NCBI RefSeq assembly: GCF_006228125.1
Contig: NZ_VDFY01000158.1
Span: forward strand, 1 to 59,624
Direction of reading: 5' to 3'
Source: Micromonospora orduensis
GTDB lineage: Bacteria; Actinomycetota; Actinomycetes; Mycobacteriales; Micromonosporaceae
Length of the DNA: 59,624 nt
Below are positions 1 through 8,347 of the stretch, in pieces. Both the position numbers and the translations under genes were made by a program. Below the pieces are notes generated by a model, which saw nothing but the letters and a program-made list of their open reading frames with translations, had not been told where the DNA came from and did no database searches. Within the stretch, counting starts at the first letter, position 1; the number at the start of each line of letters is the position of its first letter.

Positions 1-89
1 GTCCGGATGGCCGGCCCACCCCGGCCTGACCGTGGGTGTCAGGCCGTCCGCCGGCCGGGTCCCGTCGTTCCCCCGGACCCGGCCGAACC

Positions 90-122
90 CCCGGGGTGGG
101 CGGGGGCGCCACCCACCCCGGG
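90..122 (-). terminator. Terminator hairpin after the GH48 gene
   Basis: An 11-bp perfect stem (90-100 with 112-122) with an 11-nt loop lies 6 nt beyond the stop codon of the minus-strand GH48 gene. There is no clear U-tract, as is common in high-GC actinobacteria. Read from the sequence; termination is inferred. Confidence 0.6.
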
Positions 123-128
123 TCGTTG

Positions 129-3038
129 TCAGCCGTTCGGGAACAGGTTGCCGTAGTCGGCGTACGCCATGGCGACGTCGGCCTGCGCCCAGAAGCGGTG
201 GTAGTTGAATGTGGGTTCCGGGCCGCCGTTCAGGTACGCCTGCACCTTGGGCCAGTCCGGGTCGTTCTTGTAGAAGGAACGGATGTCCAGGAAGCTCTTG
301 CCCGCGGCGATGGCGTCGCCGTTTGGCATTTTTCCGGTCCAGCCCGGCGGGACGTAGAGGCCCTGCCCGGTGGACGCGTCGTAGGTGTCGTCGAAGCGCC
401 GGTAGTCGCCCCGCGACTCGGTGGTGGAGACACCCTTGGCGTCGCTGGCGGCCGAGAGCGCGTCGAGCAGACCCTTGGCGGTGTCCTTGGCCGCCGTGTT
501 CCCCGACCTGGCCGCGTACGCGATCAGGGTCCGGGCGTAGGCGGCGGTGACGCCGACGTCCTGGCCCTTGACCGTGACCTCGACGTGCAGGTTGGTGTTG
601 GGCTGCGGGCTGCTCGGGTTCCAGGTGGTCGGCTGGCCGGTCCACTTCATGTCCGAGGGGATCGACCAGTTGGTGCCGAGGGTGGTGTTGGCGATCGCCC
701 AGGGCACCCACTTGTCCAGCAGCGCCTTGGCCTTCGCGTTGCCGGTCTGCTGGTACAGCTCGGCGATCCGCTGCATCGACCACGCCTGCATGCCGAACCA
801 CTGGTTCGACGGCGGGTCGTTGTAGACCGGGTCGACGTCGTAGTACATGCCGTAGAAGGTGCTGGTGCCGGCCGGCGGCTGGGCGTAGCTGCCGTCCCAG
901 CTGTTGGTGGCGCCACCGGCGATGCCGCCCTCGGCGGACTGCAGCCAGGTGTAGAACTCCAGCTGCCGTTCGAAGCTCTTGGTCCAGTCGGCGACCGCGG
1001 TCGCCGACTGCGGCTTGAGCTCCGGGGTGTTGGTCAGCGCCCAGGCCGCGAACGGGTTCTGGTAGCCGAAGTGGTTGTGGCTGGAGCCGATCCGCCAGGA
1101 CCAGTTCTGGCTGGCGTCGTACGCGCCACCCCAGGCGTAGTACCAGGACAGCAGGTAGTGCGCCGAGTCCTTGCCGCTGCCGGCAGGGCAGGTGCTCGCA
1201 CCGACGCAGTTGCCGATCTTCTTGAAGTACTTGTCGAACATCGCGTACCGCAGGTAGTCGCCCATCTTGGCGGCCTTGGTGATGGTGGCCGCGACGTCGG
1301 CCTGCTTGTTCTGCGCCTTGGCCCAGGTCAGCGCCCAGTAGGCGGCCTGCACGGCGCGGGCGTCGGCGTCCGGGGCGTTCGTGTACTTCCACTGCTTGGC
1401 GGGGGCGCCGGTGTCCTTGACGAACAGGTCGAGGTAGCCGTACTGACCGCCGTGCTTGAAGGTGTCGCAGGACGGCTGCGGGACGGTCTCCCACACCGAT
1501 TCCTGGGTGCCCCGCTGGAAGGTGTTGATGTAGGCCGGCTTGGTGGTGCCGTCGCCGCAGCGGCCGAAGCCGTAGGTGTTGTCGACGTCCAGCAGCCAGT
1601 GCATGCCGTAGATGTCACCGGTGCCGTAGGTGGACTGCAGCTCCGAGCGGAGCGGGTCCTGTCCGACCGGGATGTTCGGGTTCAGCGCCGAGGGGTACTG
1701 GCTGGGCAGGTTGTACTCCGCGGCGTACTGCGGCGTTCCTGCGGACCCCGCGGTGGGCTGGTCGGCGTGCGTCGGGATGATGTACTTCTCCATCACCGTC
1801 CAGGCGTTGTTGAACGGGGCCCAGTTCTGGGTGACCCGGCCGTAGTAGGCCTCCAGCCACAGCCAGAAGCTGAACGCCTCGGAGGTGGTCTCGTGGCCGT
1901 GGTCCGGCGCCTCGACGATCAGCGTCTCGACAGAGTGGTAGGGCACGCCCTCGGGGCTGAAGTAGCCCGAGTTCTTGATCTTGCCGTACTGGTCGAGGAA
2001 CTTCTTGATGTAGGCGTTGTCGCCGCCGCCGGGGGTGTCGTTGTCGATCTCGGTGGCGGTGACCGCCAGCGAGGCGAGGCCGGTGGCGGAGGCGGTGATG
2101 GTGGCGGCGCCGCCTGCGGTGTCGCTGTCCTCAGCCGCGGCGACCGTGACGGTGACCCCGGTGTTCCAGTTGCTGGGCGTCAGCGTGACGGTGGCCGGCG
2201 AGACGGTGACGTCGGTGTCGCCGGTGCGGGTGAGGGTGACCGGCACGTTGGCCGTCGGCGCGGAGCTGAGCTTGAGGTTGAAGGTGGTCGTGCCACCCTC
2301 GTTGACGCTCACCGCGGACGGGGTGGCGACAAGCGTCGGGCCGGTGGCGGCGCCGACGGTGAACGACTTCTCGGCGACACCGATGCCGTTGGCGTTGTCG
2401 TACGCCTTGGCCTGGACGGTGTAGCTGCCGGCCGGCAGGTCCTCCTGCGTGTACGCGTACGGCGCGGAGGTGTCGGTGTTGATCAGCAGGCCGTTGCGGT
2501 AGAACTCGACCTTGCTGATCGTCCCGTCGGGGTCGCTGGCGGTGGCGGTCAGCGGCACGTCGGCGGGCGCGGTGAACGGCCCGGTCGGCACGCCGAGGGA
2601 GACCGTGGGCGGCTGGTTGGCCGGGGTGCCGTTGCAGGTGGTCCCGTTCAGGGTGAACGAGGTGGGCTTCGGGTTGCTGCCCGTGTGGGAGCCGTTGAAG
2701 CCGATGGTGGTGGAGGCGCCGGTGCCGAGGTTGCCGTTGTACGACTCGTTGGTCGCGGTGACCTCACTGCCGGACTGGCTGTACCTGGCCGACCAGCCCT
2801 GGGTGACCCGCTGGCCGCTGTTCGGGAAGGTCCACTTGAGGGTCCAGCTGCTGACCGCGTCGCCCAGGTTCTTGATTGTGACGTTCGCGGTGAAGCCGTT
2901 GTTCCAGTCGTTGGTCGCGTAGACCACGTCGCAGGCGGGTGCGGCCTGCGCGGCGCCGGCGGGCAGGGTCACCCCGCCGACGGCGAGCGCGATGGCGGCG
3001 ATGATCGCCACGCGGCGGCGTCGTGCCAGTTGTCTCAT
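129..3038 (-). CDS. Secreted GH48 cellobiohydrolase with CBM2, Ig-like and Calx-beta-like domains
   Basis: Processive cellulase acting on crystalline cellulose outside the cell to release cellobiose. Domains of the 969-residue product: a signal peptide with positively charged start and AQA cleavage site near residue 32; a CBM2 module at about 33-137 with bracketing cysteines C36 and C135 and surface tryptophans (W45, W68, W82); an Ig-like module at about 142-228; a Calx-beta-like module at about 232-333; and a GH48 catalytic domain from about 341 to the end, opening with the motif AYIKKFLDQYGKIKNSGYFS. The start is supported by a GAGGAGA ribosome site. The usual actinobacterial linker between CBM2 and GH48 is FN3; an Ig plus Calx-beta pair is less usual. 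A CebR-like operator lies in the putative promoter, so induction by cellobiose is expected. Confidence 0.95.
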   Translation of the reverse strand: MRQLARRRRVAIIAAIALAVGGVTLPAGAAQAAPACDVVYATNDWNNGFTANVTIKNLGDAVSSWTLKWTFPNSGQRVTQGWSARYSQSGSEVTATNESYNGNLGTGASTTIGFNGSHTGSNPKPTSFTLNGTTCNGTPANQPPTVSLGVPTGPFTAPADVPLTATASDPDGTISKVEFYRNGLLINTDTSAPYAYTQEDLPAGSYTVQAKAYDNANGIGVAEKSFTVGAATGPTLVATPSAVSVNEGGTTTFNLKLSSAPTANVPVTLTRTGDTDVTVSPATVTLTPSNWNTGVTVTVAAAEDSDTAGGAATITASATGLASLAVTATEIDNDTPGGGDNAYIKKFLDQYGKIKNSGYFSPEGVPYHSVETLIVEAPDHGHETTSEAFSFWLWLEAYYGRVTQNWAPFNNAWTVMEKYIIPTHADQPTAGSAGTPQYAAEYNLPSQYPSALNPNIPVGQDPLRSELQSTYGTGDIYGMHWLLDVDNTYGFGRCGDGTTKPAYINTFQRGTQESVWETVPQPSCDTFKHGGQYGYLDLFVKDTGAPAKQWKYTNAPDADARAVQAAYWALTWAKAQNKQADVAATITKAAKMGDYLRYAMFDKYFKKIGNCVGASTCPAGSGKDSAHYLLSWYYAWGGAYDASQNWSWRIGSSHNHFGYQNPFAAWALTNTPELKPQSATAVADWTKSFERQLEFYTWLQSAEGGIAGGATNSWDGSYAQPPAGTSTFYGMYYDVDPVYNDPPSNQWFGMQAWSMQRIAELYQQTGNAKAKALLDKWVPWAIANTTLGTNWSIPSDMKWTGQPTTWNPSSPQPNTNLHVEVTVKGQDVGVTAAYARTLIAYAARSGNTAAKDTAKGLLDALSAASDAKGVSTTESRGDYRRFDDTYDASTGQGLYVPPGWTGKMPNGDAIAAGKSFLDIRSFYKNDPDWPKVQAYLNGGPEPTFNYHRFWAQADVAMAYADYGNLFPNG

Positions 3039-3289
3039 GTGCGCGGTGTCTCCTCGGGCCAGGCCGGGATGGTCCCGGCGGGCGCCTGCCCGCGAGGGTG
3101 GTGGTCCGCGGGGATTCGAGGCGCCGGGAAGGTGGTCTCCCCCGGGCCCGGCCGGGGTACGGCGGTGTGGCCCGCACGGGAGGGGGTCCCGTCGGCCGCA
3201 TTCGGGTGCCGTGACCGGAAGTCGTGCTGCCGGCTGCCCTCGGCGGACCCGCGCTCACGCGAAGTTGGCTCCTGTCGCGTCGAATCGAC

Positions 3290-3318
3290 AGTGTGCCATG
3301 GAAGCGCTCCCACGACAA
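3290..3318 (-). promoter_or_regulatory. Putative GH48 promoter straddling an operator
   Basis: On the minus strand, TTGTCG (3313-3318) and CACACT (3290-3295) are separated by exactly 17 nt, and the CebR-like palindrome fills the spacer. The -10 match is weak (3 of 6). If correct, the 5' leader is about 245 nt. Repression by occlusion is inferred. Confidence 0.4.
3299..3312. promoter_or_regulatory. CebR-like operator 1
   Basis: TGGAAGCGCTCCCA matches 13 of 14 positions of TGGGAGCGCTCCCA, the site bound by the LacI-family cellobiose repressor CebR in Streptomyces. It lies upstream of the GH48 gene. No cebR gene is in this window. Confidence 0.8.
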
Positions 3319-3366
3319 GCGCGGAGCGGATCGGATCAGCTCCGTGTTTCGATCTCGTTTTGGGTC

Positions 3367-3395
3367 TTTCACAAAGGCGTGACGGGCGTTACAGT
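3367..3395 (+). promoter_or_regulatory. Putative promoter upstream of operator 2
   Basis: TTTCAC (3367-3372), a 17-nt spacer and TACAGT (3390-3395) predict a start near 3402, just before operator 2. The -35 is poor. A second, better-placed promoter exists for the GH1 gene, so this one may serve a separate RNA. Confidence 0.3.
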
Positions 3396-3410
3396 CGCAA
3401 CATCGGTCGA

Positions 3411-3424
3411 TGGGAGCGCTTCCA
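3411..3424. promoter_or_regulatory. CebR-like operator 2
   Basis: TGGGAGCGCTTCCA matches 13 of 14 positions of the CebR consensus. It is 457 bp upstream of the GH1 start and about 99 bp beyond operator 1, so it may act on the short + transcript or by looping with operator 1. Confidence 0.8.
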
Positions 3425-3636
3425 TCGACAAGGTTCCAACTAGAAGATCGCCGGGACCGTCCTCTGGACGGACCCGGGGAACCAGCCCGAAGGCCGACGG
3501 CGGGCCAGCCCGGACGCCGCCGTCAGCCATCGTCCCGCCACACGGAGGGAGGTGGAACCAGAGCCACTCGCGTGGCCCGGCTCCCGCGCGACACGCACGG
3601 CAGGACCCAAATTCCGCCCGTGTGTGTGCAGTTACG

Positions 3637-3669
3637 GTGGGGACGGGGGTTGCCCTCCCCCGTCCCCAC
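3637..3669. terminator. Strong hairpin inside the GH48/GH1 spacer
   Basis: A 13-bp perfect stem (3637-3649 with 3657-3669) encloses the 7-nt loop TTGCCCT. It stands between operators 2 and 3 and is not next to any gene end. It would terminate RNA started near 3402 before it reached the GH1 gene. Confidence 0.5.
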
Positions 3670-3799
3670 ACTAAACCCCCGTACACGATGGGAAAAGAGG
3701 CCGACGGGACAGGCGCACCGCGCCGCCCGGTCGGCCTCGTTCGCTGTCCGGGGCCCTCACCCGCCTCAACCCGACATCGTCGGCCGCCAGGACGGCCGG

Positions 3800-3830
3800 C
3801 TGACCGGGAGGGCCGCCCCTGACCTATCCT
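3800..3830 (+). promoter_or_regulatory. Putative GH1 beta-glucosidase promoter
   Basis: TGACCG (3801-3806) and TATCCT (3825-3830), spaced 18 nt, stand directly before operator 3. The predicted leader is about 45 nt. This is a typical repressor-roadblock arrangement. Confidence 0.45.
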
Positions 3831-3843
3831 GGGAGCGCTCCCG
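3830..3843. promoter_or_regulatory. CebR-like operator 3
   Basis: TGGGAGCGCTCCCG matches 13 of 14 positions of the CebR consensus and begins at the last base of the putative -10, 38 bp upstream of the GH1 start codon. Confidence 0.85.
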
Positions 3844-3880
3844 AATCTCGGCGGTGGCCCCGTATCCACGAGGAGAATCC

Positions 3881-5224
3881 ATGTCGATACCCACCGGGCC
3901 CGCCGGCCCGCTGCGCTTCCCCGACGACTTCGGATGGGGCGCGGCCACCTCCGCGTACCAGATTGAGGGCGCCGCCAAGGAGGACGGCCGCGGCGAGTCG
4001 ATCTGGGACACGTTCAGCCGCGCCCCCGGGCGCACCCGCAACGGCGACACCGGCGACGTCGCCGCCGACCACTACCACCGGTACGCCGAAGACCTCGACC
4101 TGATGCGCGACCTCGGGCTGCGCAGCTACCGCTTCTCCATCTCCTGGCCCCGGATCCAGCCCGACGGCACCGGAGCACCCAACCAGCGCGGCCTCGACTT
4201 CTACCGGCGCCTCCTGGACGGCCTACACGACCGGGGCATCGCCCCGATGGCCACCCTGTTCCACTGGGACCTGCCGCAGGCGTTGCAGGACGCCGGCGGG
4301 TGGGAGTCGCGCGACACCGCGCTGCGCTTCGCCGACTACGCCGACGCGGTCTTCACCGCCCTCGGCGACCGGGTGCCGGTCTGGCTCACCATCAACGAAC
4401 CCAAGACCGTGGTGCAGAACGGCTACCTCATCGGCCACCACGCCCCCGGCCGGCAGGACCCGGACGCCGCCTACCTGGTCGCCCACCACCTCCAGCTCGC
4501 CCACGGGCTCGCCGTACGCGCGCTGCGCGCCGCCGACGGCACCGCCCGGATCGGCCCCGCGCTCAACCTGCACCCCTGCTACCCCGCCGACGACTCACCG
4601 CAGGCGGCCGCGGCCGCCCGGCTGTACGACGGCTACGAGAACCGCCTCTACCTCGACTCCCTGCTCAAGGGCAGCTACCCCGAGGACGTCCTGGCCGACC
4701 TGGGCCCCGGAAGTCGGATGGTCCGCGGCATCCGCGACGGCGACCTGGAGGTGATCTCCTCGTCGGTCGACCTGCTGGCCGTGCAGTACTACACGCCCAT
4801 CTACGTCACCGCCGACGGCGGCACCGAACACCGCTGGCCGACCTCCGAGGCCGGGTGGCAGCAGATCTACCCCGACGGGATGTACGACATCCTGACCCGG
4901 GTCACCCGCGACTACGGCGCCATCCCGCTCACCGTCACCGAGAACGGCCTGCCCACCCCCGACAGCCTGGCCGCCGACGACACCATCGACGACGCCGGCC
5001 GGATCAGCTTCCTGCGTGACCACCTGGCCGCCGCGCACCGCGCCATGACCGACGGGGTGCCGCTGGAGAGCTTCCACGTCTGGTCGATGCTTGACAACTT
5101 CGAGTGGGACGAGGGGTACGACCAGCGCTGGGGGCTCGTCTACGTGGACTATCCCAGCCAGCGGCGGGTGCTCAAGCGCAGCGCCCACTGGTATCGGTCG
5201 GTCATCGCCGACGGCGGCTTCTGA
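3881..5224 (+). CDS. GH1 beta-glucosidase (cytoplasmic)
   Basis: Hydrolyses cellobiose and short cello-oligosaccharides to glucose; it has no signal peptide, so it acts after import. The 447-residue protein has the full GH1 set: an N-terminal FGWGAATSAYQIEG sugar-binding segment, the acid/base in TINEP (E173), the nucleophile in TENG (E354), and the C-terminal SMLDNFEWDEGY aglycone motif. The ATG at 3881 is chosen over longer upstream frames because it follows AGGAGA at 3871-3876 and begins the GH1 fold. With the divergent GH48 gene and shared operators it forms a classical cellobiose-regulated pair. BglC of Streptomyces is the likely functional counterpart. A second GH1 gene lies at 53.4 kb. 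Confidence 0.93.
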   Translation: MSIPTGPAGPLRFPDDFGWGAATSAYQIEGAAKEDGRGESIWDTFSRAPGRTRNGDTGDVAADHYHRYAEDLDLMRDLGLRSYRFSISWPRIQPDGTGAPNQRGLDFYRRLLDGLHDRGIAPMATLFHWDLPQALQDAGGWESRDTALRFADYADAVFTALGDRVPVWLTINEPKTVVQNGYLIGHHAPGRQDPDAAYLVAHHLQLAHGLAVRALRAADGTARIGPALNLHPCYPADDSPQAAAAARLYDGYENRLYLDSLLKGSYPEDVLADLGPGSRMVRGIRDGDLEVISSSVDLLAVQYYTPIYVTADGGTEHRWPTSEAGWQQIYPDGMYDILTRVTRDYGAIPLTVTENGLPTPDSLAADDTIDDAGRISFLRDHLAAAHRAMTDGVPLESFHVWSMLDNFEWDEGYDQRWGLVYVDYPSQRRVLKRSAHWYRSVIADGGF

Positions 5225-5250
5225 GGCAGGCAACCCGGACGGACGGCCGG

Positions 5251-5294
5251 GCCCGGACGGCTCGGCTCCGGCGCAGAGCCGTGACCGTCCGGGC
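5251..5294. terminator. Bidirectional terminator between convergent genes
   Basis: A 10-bp outer stem (5251-5260 with 5285-5294) encloses an inner 6-bp hairpin (5263-5268 with 5276-5281). It sits between the GH1 gene (+) and the roadblock gene (-), and is suited to stop both transcripts. Confidence 0.6.
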
Positions 5295-5303
5295 AGCGGT
5301 CGG

Positions 5304-5726
5304 TCAGCGCGGCAGCGCCTGCTGCAACTCCGCCCGCAGCGCCGGGGTCAGCATCTCCCCAGCCTGCTTGGCCAGCCGGGCCATCTCGTAGCCCACCACG
5401 CCGATGTCCGCGTCACCGGCGGCGAGGGTGGCCAGGATCGACCCGTCCCGCACCTGCATCACCAGGAAGTAGCCCCGGCCCATCTCGACCACCGTCTGCT
5501 TGACGACGTCGCCGTCGAACATCTGGGCCGCGCCCGCGGTGATGCTCATCAGCCCGGAGGTCACCGCGGCGAGCTTGTCGGCGTGATCGCGCGGCAGGTG
5601 ATCGGAGATCGCCACCAGCAGCCCATCGGAGGAGACCACCACCGCGTGCGCCACACCCGGCACCCGCTCCGCGAAGGCGCTCACCAGCCAGCTCAGGTCC
5701 CGCGCCTCCTGGCTCAACGTCGTCAC
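5304..5726 (-). CDS. Roadblock/LC7 domain protein (CvnB-like)
   Basis: A 140-residue single-domain roadblock/LC7 protein. In Streptomyces conservons (cvnABCD) this component partners a sensor kinase and regulates a small Ras-like GTPase. Features seen: an N-terminal helix ([14 protein letters not shown]), the strand-turn [15 protein letters not shown], and the strand [18 protein letters not shown]. Its start overlaps the stop of the upstream kinase gene by 4 bp, so the two are translationally coupled. Unlike a full conservon, no DUF742 (CvnC) or GTPase (CvnD) gene follows; the next gene is convergent. Confidence 0.9.
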   Translation of the reverse strand: MTTLSQEARDLSWLVSAFAERVPGVAHAVVVSSDGLLVAISDHLPRDHADKLAAVTSGLMSITAGAAQMFDGDVVKQTVVEMGRGYFLVMQVRDGSILATLAAGDADIGVVGYEMARLAKQAGEMLTPALRAELQQALPR

Positions 5727-8248
5727 TGTCGTCGTCCCCCTTCGTCGTGCCCCCTGGACGGTGGCACGGGTATCTCAGTGGTGTCCTCGGCCTCGGCACG
5801 CCGTACCCCGCTGTAGAGCCGGGAAAGCATGCCGCCTACCGCGTCCGGGTCCAGGTCGTCACGCGCTGGGACCGATTCGGGTCGGGCCGGGCGGGTGACC
5901 GCGGAGAGCTGTGCCATGGGCACCCGCATCGGCAGGCCCCGTTCGTTCGTGCCGGCGGTCACCGGAGTGGCCGGCGGCACGGCCGGCCCGGACGACGCCG
6001 ACGCGGACGGACCCTCGCGGGACCACCAGCCGCCCACGGCGCCCGGCGCGGCGGCCGGGGCGAGCACGTCCTCGGCCCGTACCGGCACCGGTCGGGCCTG
6101 ACGTGGCACGGCGTTCGCCGGCGGGCGACCGGCCACCGGCAGATCCAGCGACGCCATGACCGGCGCCGGGGCCGCCGGCTGCCGCTGCACACCCACCCCC
6201 CGGGCTGCGCCCGCGGCCACCATCCGGGCCGGCGCCGGCGGATCCAGCTCCACCCCGCCCGCCGGCGCCAGCAACCCGGCCGGCAACGCGAGCCGGGCGA
6301 CCAGGCCGTTCTGCCCCCCGTCGAGCCGCACCCGCACACCCAGCCGGGCCGCCAGGTGACTCACCACGAACAGGCCCATCCGCTCGACCGCCGCGACATC
6401 CGCGGCCGGCGGGGTGGCCAGCACCTCGTTCGCCTCGGCCAGCGCCGCCGGGCTCATGCCCAGGCCACGGTCGACGATCTCGATCAGCGCGCCGGAGGCC
6501 TCCAGCCGCACGTCCACCACGACCACGGTGTCCGGGCGGGAGAAGGCGGTGGCGTTCTCCAGCAGCTCCGCGAGCATGTGCACCAGCTCACCGACGGCGT
6601 GGCCGACCACGTGCACGTTCCCCACCGGCTCGATCCGCACCCGCCGGTACTGCTCGATCTCGGCGGCGGCGGCGAGCAGCACCGCGCCCAGGCCGACCGG
6701 CCGGTTCCAGCGGCGGGTGGAGTCGGTGCCGGCCAGCACCAGCAGGCTCTCGTCGTTGCGGCGCATACGCGCGGCCAGGTGGTCCAGTTTGAACAGGTTC
6801 TCCAGCTGGTCCGGGTCGCTCTCCTCGCGTTCCAGGTCGTCCAGCAGCTCCAGTTGGCGCTCCACAAGCACCTGGCTGCGGCGGGCCAGGTTGACGAACA
6901 TGGCGTTGACGTTGCGGCGCATCATGGCCTGCTCGACGGCGACCGTGACCGCGCTGCGGTGCACCGCCACGAACGCCTCGGCCAGCTCACCGATCTCGTC
7001 GAGGGACCGGACCACCGCCGGCGCGACGTCGATGGGCGGCACCCCGCCGGTGACGGTGCGCAGCCGGTCCAGCGCGTCCGGCAGCTCGACCTGCGCGATC
7101 CGCAACGCCTGGCTGCGCAGCAGCCGCATCGACCGGGCGACCGACCGCCCGACCAGCAGCGAGATCAGCAGGGCGACCAGCAGCACCGCGACGATCCCGC
7201 CGACGACCAGCAGGGTGGTCCGCAGCTGCCCGGAACTGGCCTCGTCACCCTGCCGCACGGCGTCGTCCAGCACCCCGGCCTCGACCTGTCGCAGCAGCTC
7301 CTGACGCTGCTGGCTGGCCGACCACCACTGCTCCGACGGCAGCACGTCCGGCGCGGCGCTCCCGGTGGGGAGGCTGCGCTCCTCCAACTGGGTGGCGACC
7401 ACGAACATCGGATCCACCGACGTCTCGTCGTACCGGCGGATCTGATCGGTCGTCGCGGCCACCCGGAACGCGCCGAGGGCGGTCAACTGCTGGGCGCGCA
7501 GGTCGGCGAGGATCACCCGGTCCTCGGTGCCGTACCTGCCGGCGCGGGACGCCGCGTACAACTGGGCCCGGACCCGGGAGGACAGCTCCTTGACCCGGGC
7601 CAGCTGCACGTAGCGCAGCACCGCGTCGTTCAACGCCGCCTGGCCCTGCCCCGGCGTCGGCTCGGCGAGCAGGTCGAGCAGCGCGCCGACGGCACGGTGG
7701 TAGTTGCTCAGGATGGTGTCGTTGCTGAGCACCGCCGGCGGGATCGCCGGACGGATGTCGATCACCTGGTCGTACGCCTCCTGCGCCTCGGAGAAGGCCA
7801 CCCGCCAGGACGCGTCGGCGTCGGCCAGCGGCTGTGCCGCCCGACTCAGGTCGGCCATCGCCCGGTCGGCGGCCGTCTGCAGGGGCTTGAGCGTGGTGGC
7901 CGCGGCCTCCCGGTCGGCGCCCCGGCGCAGTTCGCCCAGCTCCCCCGCCGTACGGTCGCGTTCCTGCTGGAGCTGGTGCACCGCCGCGGTGATCTGCCTG
8001 CCGATGCCGACCTGCCGGGCGAAGTCGTTCAACGCCGTCGTCCGCCCCACCAGCGCGCTGGTCTGCACACCGGCGAGCACCAGGAACGCCACCGACGGCA
8101 CCACCAGCACGGTGGCCAGCTTGGTGCTCATCCGCCAGTCCCGCAGACGGAACGGGGACCGGCGTCGATGTGGAACGACCCGGACGTCGAAGCGACGCCG
8201 GCGATGGTTCGACACCGTGCCGTTCGCCGGGTCGGGACCTGCCGCCAC
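5723..8248 (-). CDS. NIT-domain sensor histidine kinase, CvnA-like
   Basis: Membrane sensor of 841 residues. Order: a basic cytoplasmic start; a membrane segment around 45-70; an extracytoplasmic nitrate/nitrite-sensing-like (NIT) helical domain to about 345; a second membrane segment around 350-375; a HAMP-like linker; the conserved stretch [20 protein letters not shown] followed by [10 protein letters not shown] carrying the candidate phospho-histidine; an ATPase domain with an N box ([12 protein letters not shown]) and a G box (DRGLGMS); and a Pro/Ala-rich tail. The GTG start is preceded by GGAGGAGG at good spacing. It is coupled to the roadblock gene downstream. The ligand is unknown; the NIT label is fold-level and does not prove nitrate sensing. 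Confidence 0.88.
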   Translation of the reverse strand: MAAGPDPANGTVSNHRRRRFDVRVVPHRRRSPFRLRDWRMSTKLATVLVVPSVAFLVLAGVQTSALVGRTTALNDFARQVGIGRQITAAVHQLQQERDRTAGELGELRRGADREAAATTLKPLQTAADRAMADLSRAAQPLADADASWRVAFSEAQEAYDQVIDIRPAIPPAVLSNDTILSNYHRAVGALLDLLAEPTPGQGQAALNDAVLRYVQLARVKELSSRVRAQLYAASRAGRYGTEDRVILADLRAQQLTALGAFRVAATTDQIRRYDETSVDPMFVVATQLEERSLPTGSAAPDVLPSEQWWSASQQRQELLRQVEAGVLDDAVRQGDEASSGQLRTTLLVVGGIVAVLLVALLISLLVGRSVARSMRLLRSQALRIAQVELPDALDRLRTVTGGVPPIDVAPAVVRSLDEIGELAEAFVAVHRSAVTVAVEQAMMRRNVNAMFVNLARRSQVLVERQLELLDDLEREESDPDQLENLFKLDHLAARMRRNDESLLVLAGTDSTRRWNRPVGLGAVLLAAAAEIEQYRRVRIEPVGNVHVVGHAVGELVHMLAELLENATAFSRPDTVVVVDVRLEASGALIEIVDRGLGMSPAALAEANEVLATPPAADVAAVERMGLFVVSHLAARLGVRVRLDGGQNGLVARLALPAGLLAPAGGVELDPPAPARMVAAGAARGVGVQRQPAAPAPVMASLDLPVAGRPPANAVPRQARPVPVRAEDVLAPAAAPGAVGGWWSREGPSASASSGPAVPPATPVTAGTNERGLPMRVPMAQLSAVTRPARPESVPARDDLDPDAVGGMLSRLYSGVRRAEAEDTTEIPVPPSRGHDEGGRRQ

Positions 8249-8347
8249 CCTGCCTCCTCCGTCCTACCGCGTCCGCCGCGGTCCGGGGAGCGCAGTCCAT
8301 CCAACCAGGCTCGGGAGCGCTGTCAACGGCCCGAACGAGGCGGAAGT

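Larger units (their letters stand above)
3402..3670 (+). ncRNA. Candidate CebR-controlled short transcript
   Basis: A predicted start near 3402, an operator at 3411-3424 and a strong hairpin at 3637-3669 together outline a transcript of about 270 nt with no convincing coding frame. The segment between has several GC-rich self-complementary patches and a GGGGAACCA box. It could be a regulatory RNA, an attenuated leader of the GH1 gene, or decayed sequence. No known RNA family was recognised. This is inference from layout only. Confidence 0.3.

Noticed and set aside
36..3443. Very long antisense open frame (1135 codons) over the GH48 gene
   Set aside because: It mirrors the minus-strand gene, is low-complexity Gly/Val/Arg-rich, matches no family, and is explained by third-position GC bias.
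3425..3560. Possible ydaO-type cyclic-di-AMP riboswitch (GGGGAACCA box and a CCGTCAGC stretch)
   Set aside because: The second invariant ydaO box (GGGGTGAATC-like) is absent and the downstream genes are not cell-wall hydrolases; kept only as part of an undefined leader or small RNA.
8312..8325. Fourth CebR-like site (CGGGAGCGCTGTCA)
   Set aside because: Only the left half matches the consensus and it lies upstream of a sensor kinase unrelated to cellobiose; probably chance.
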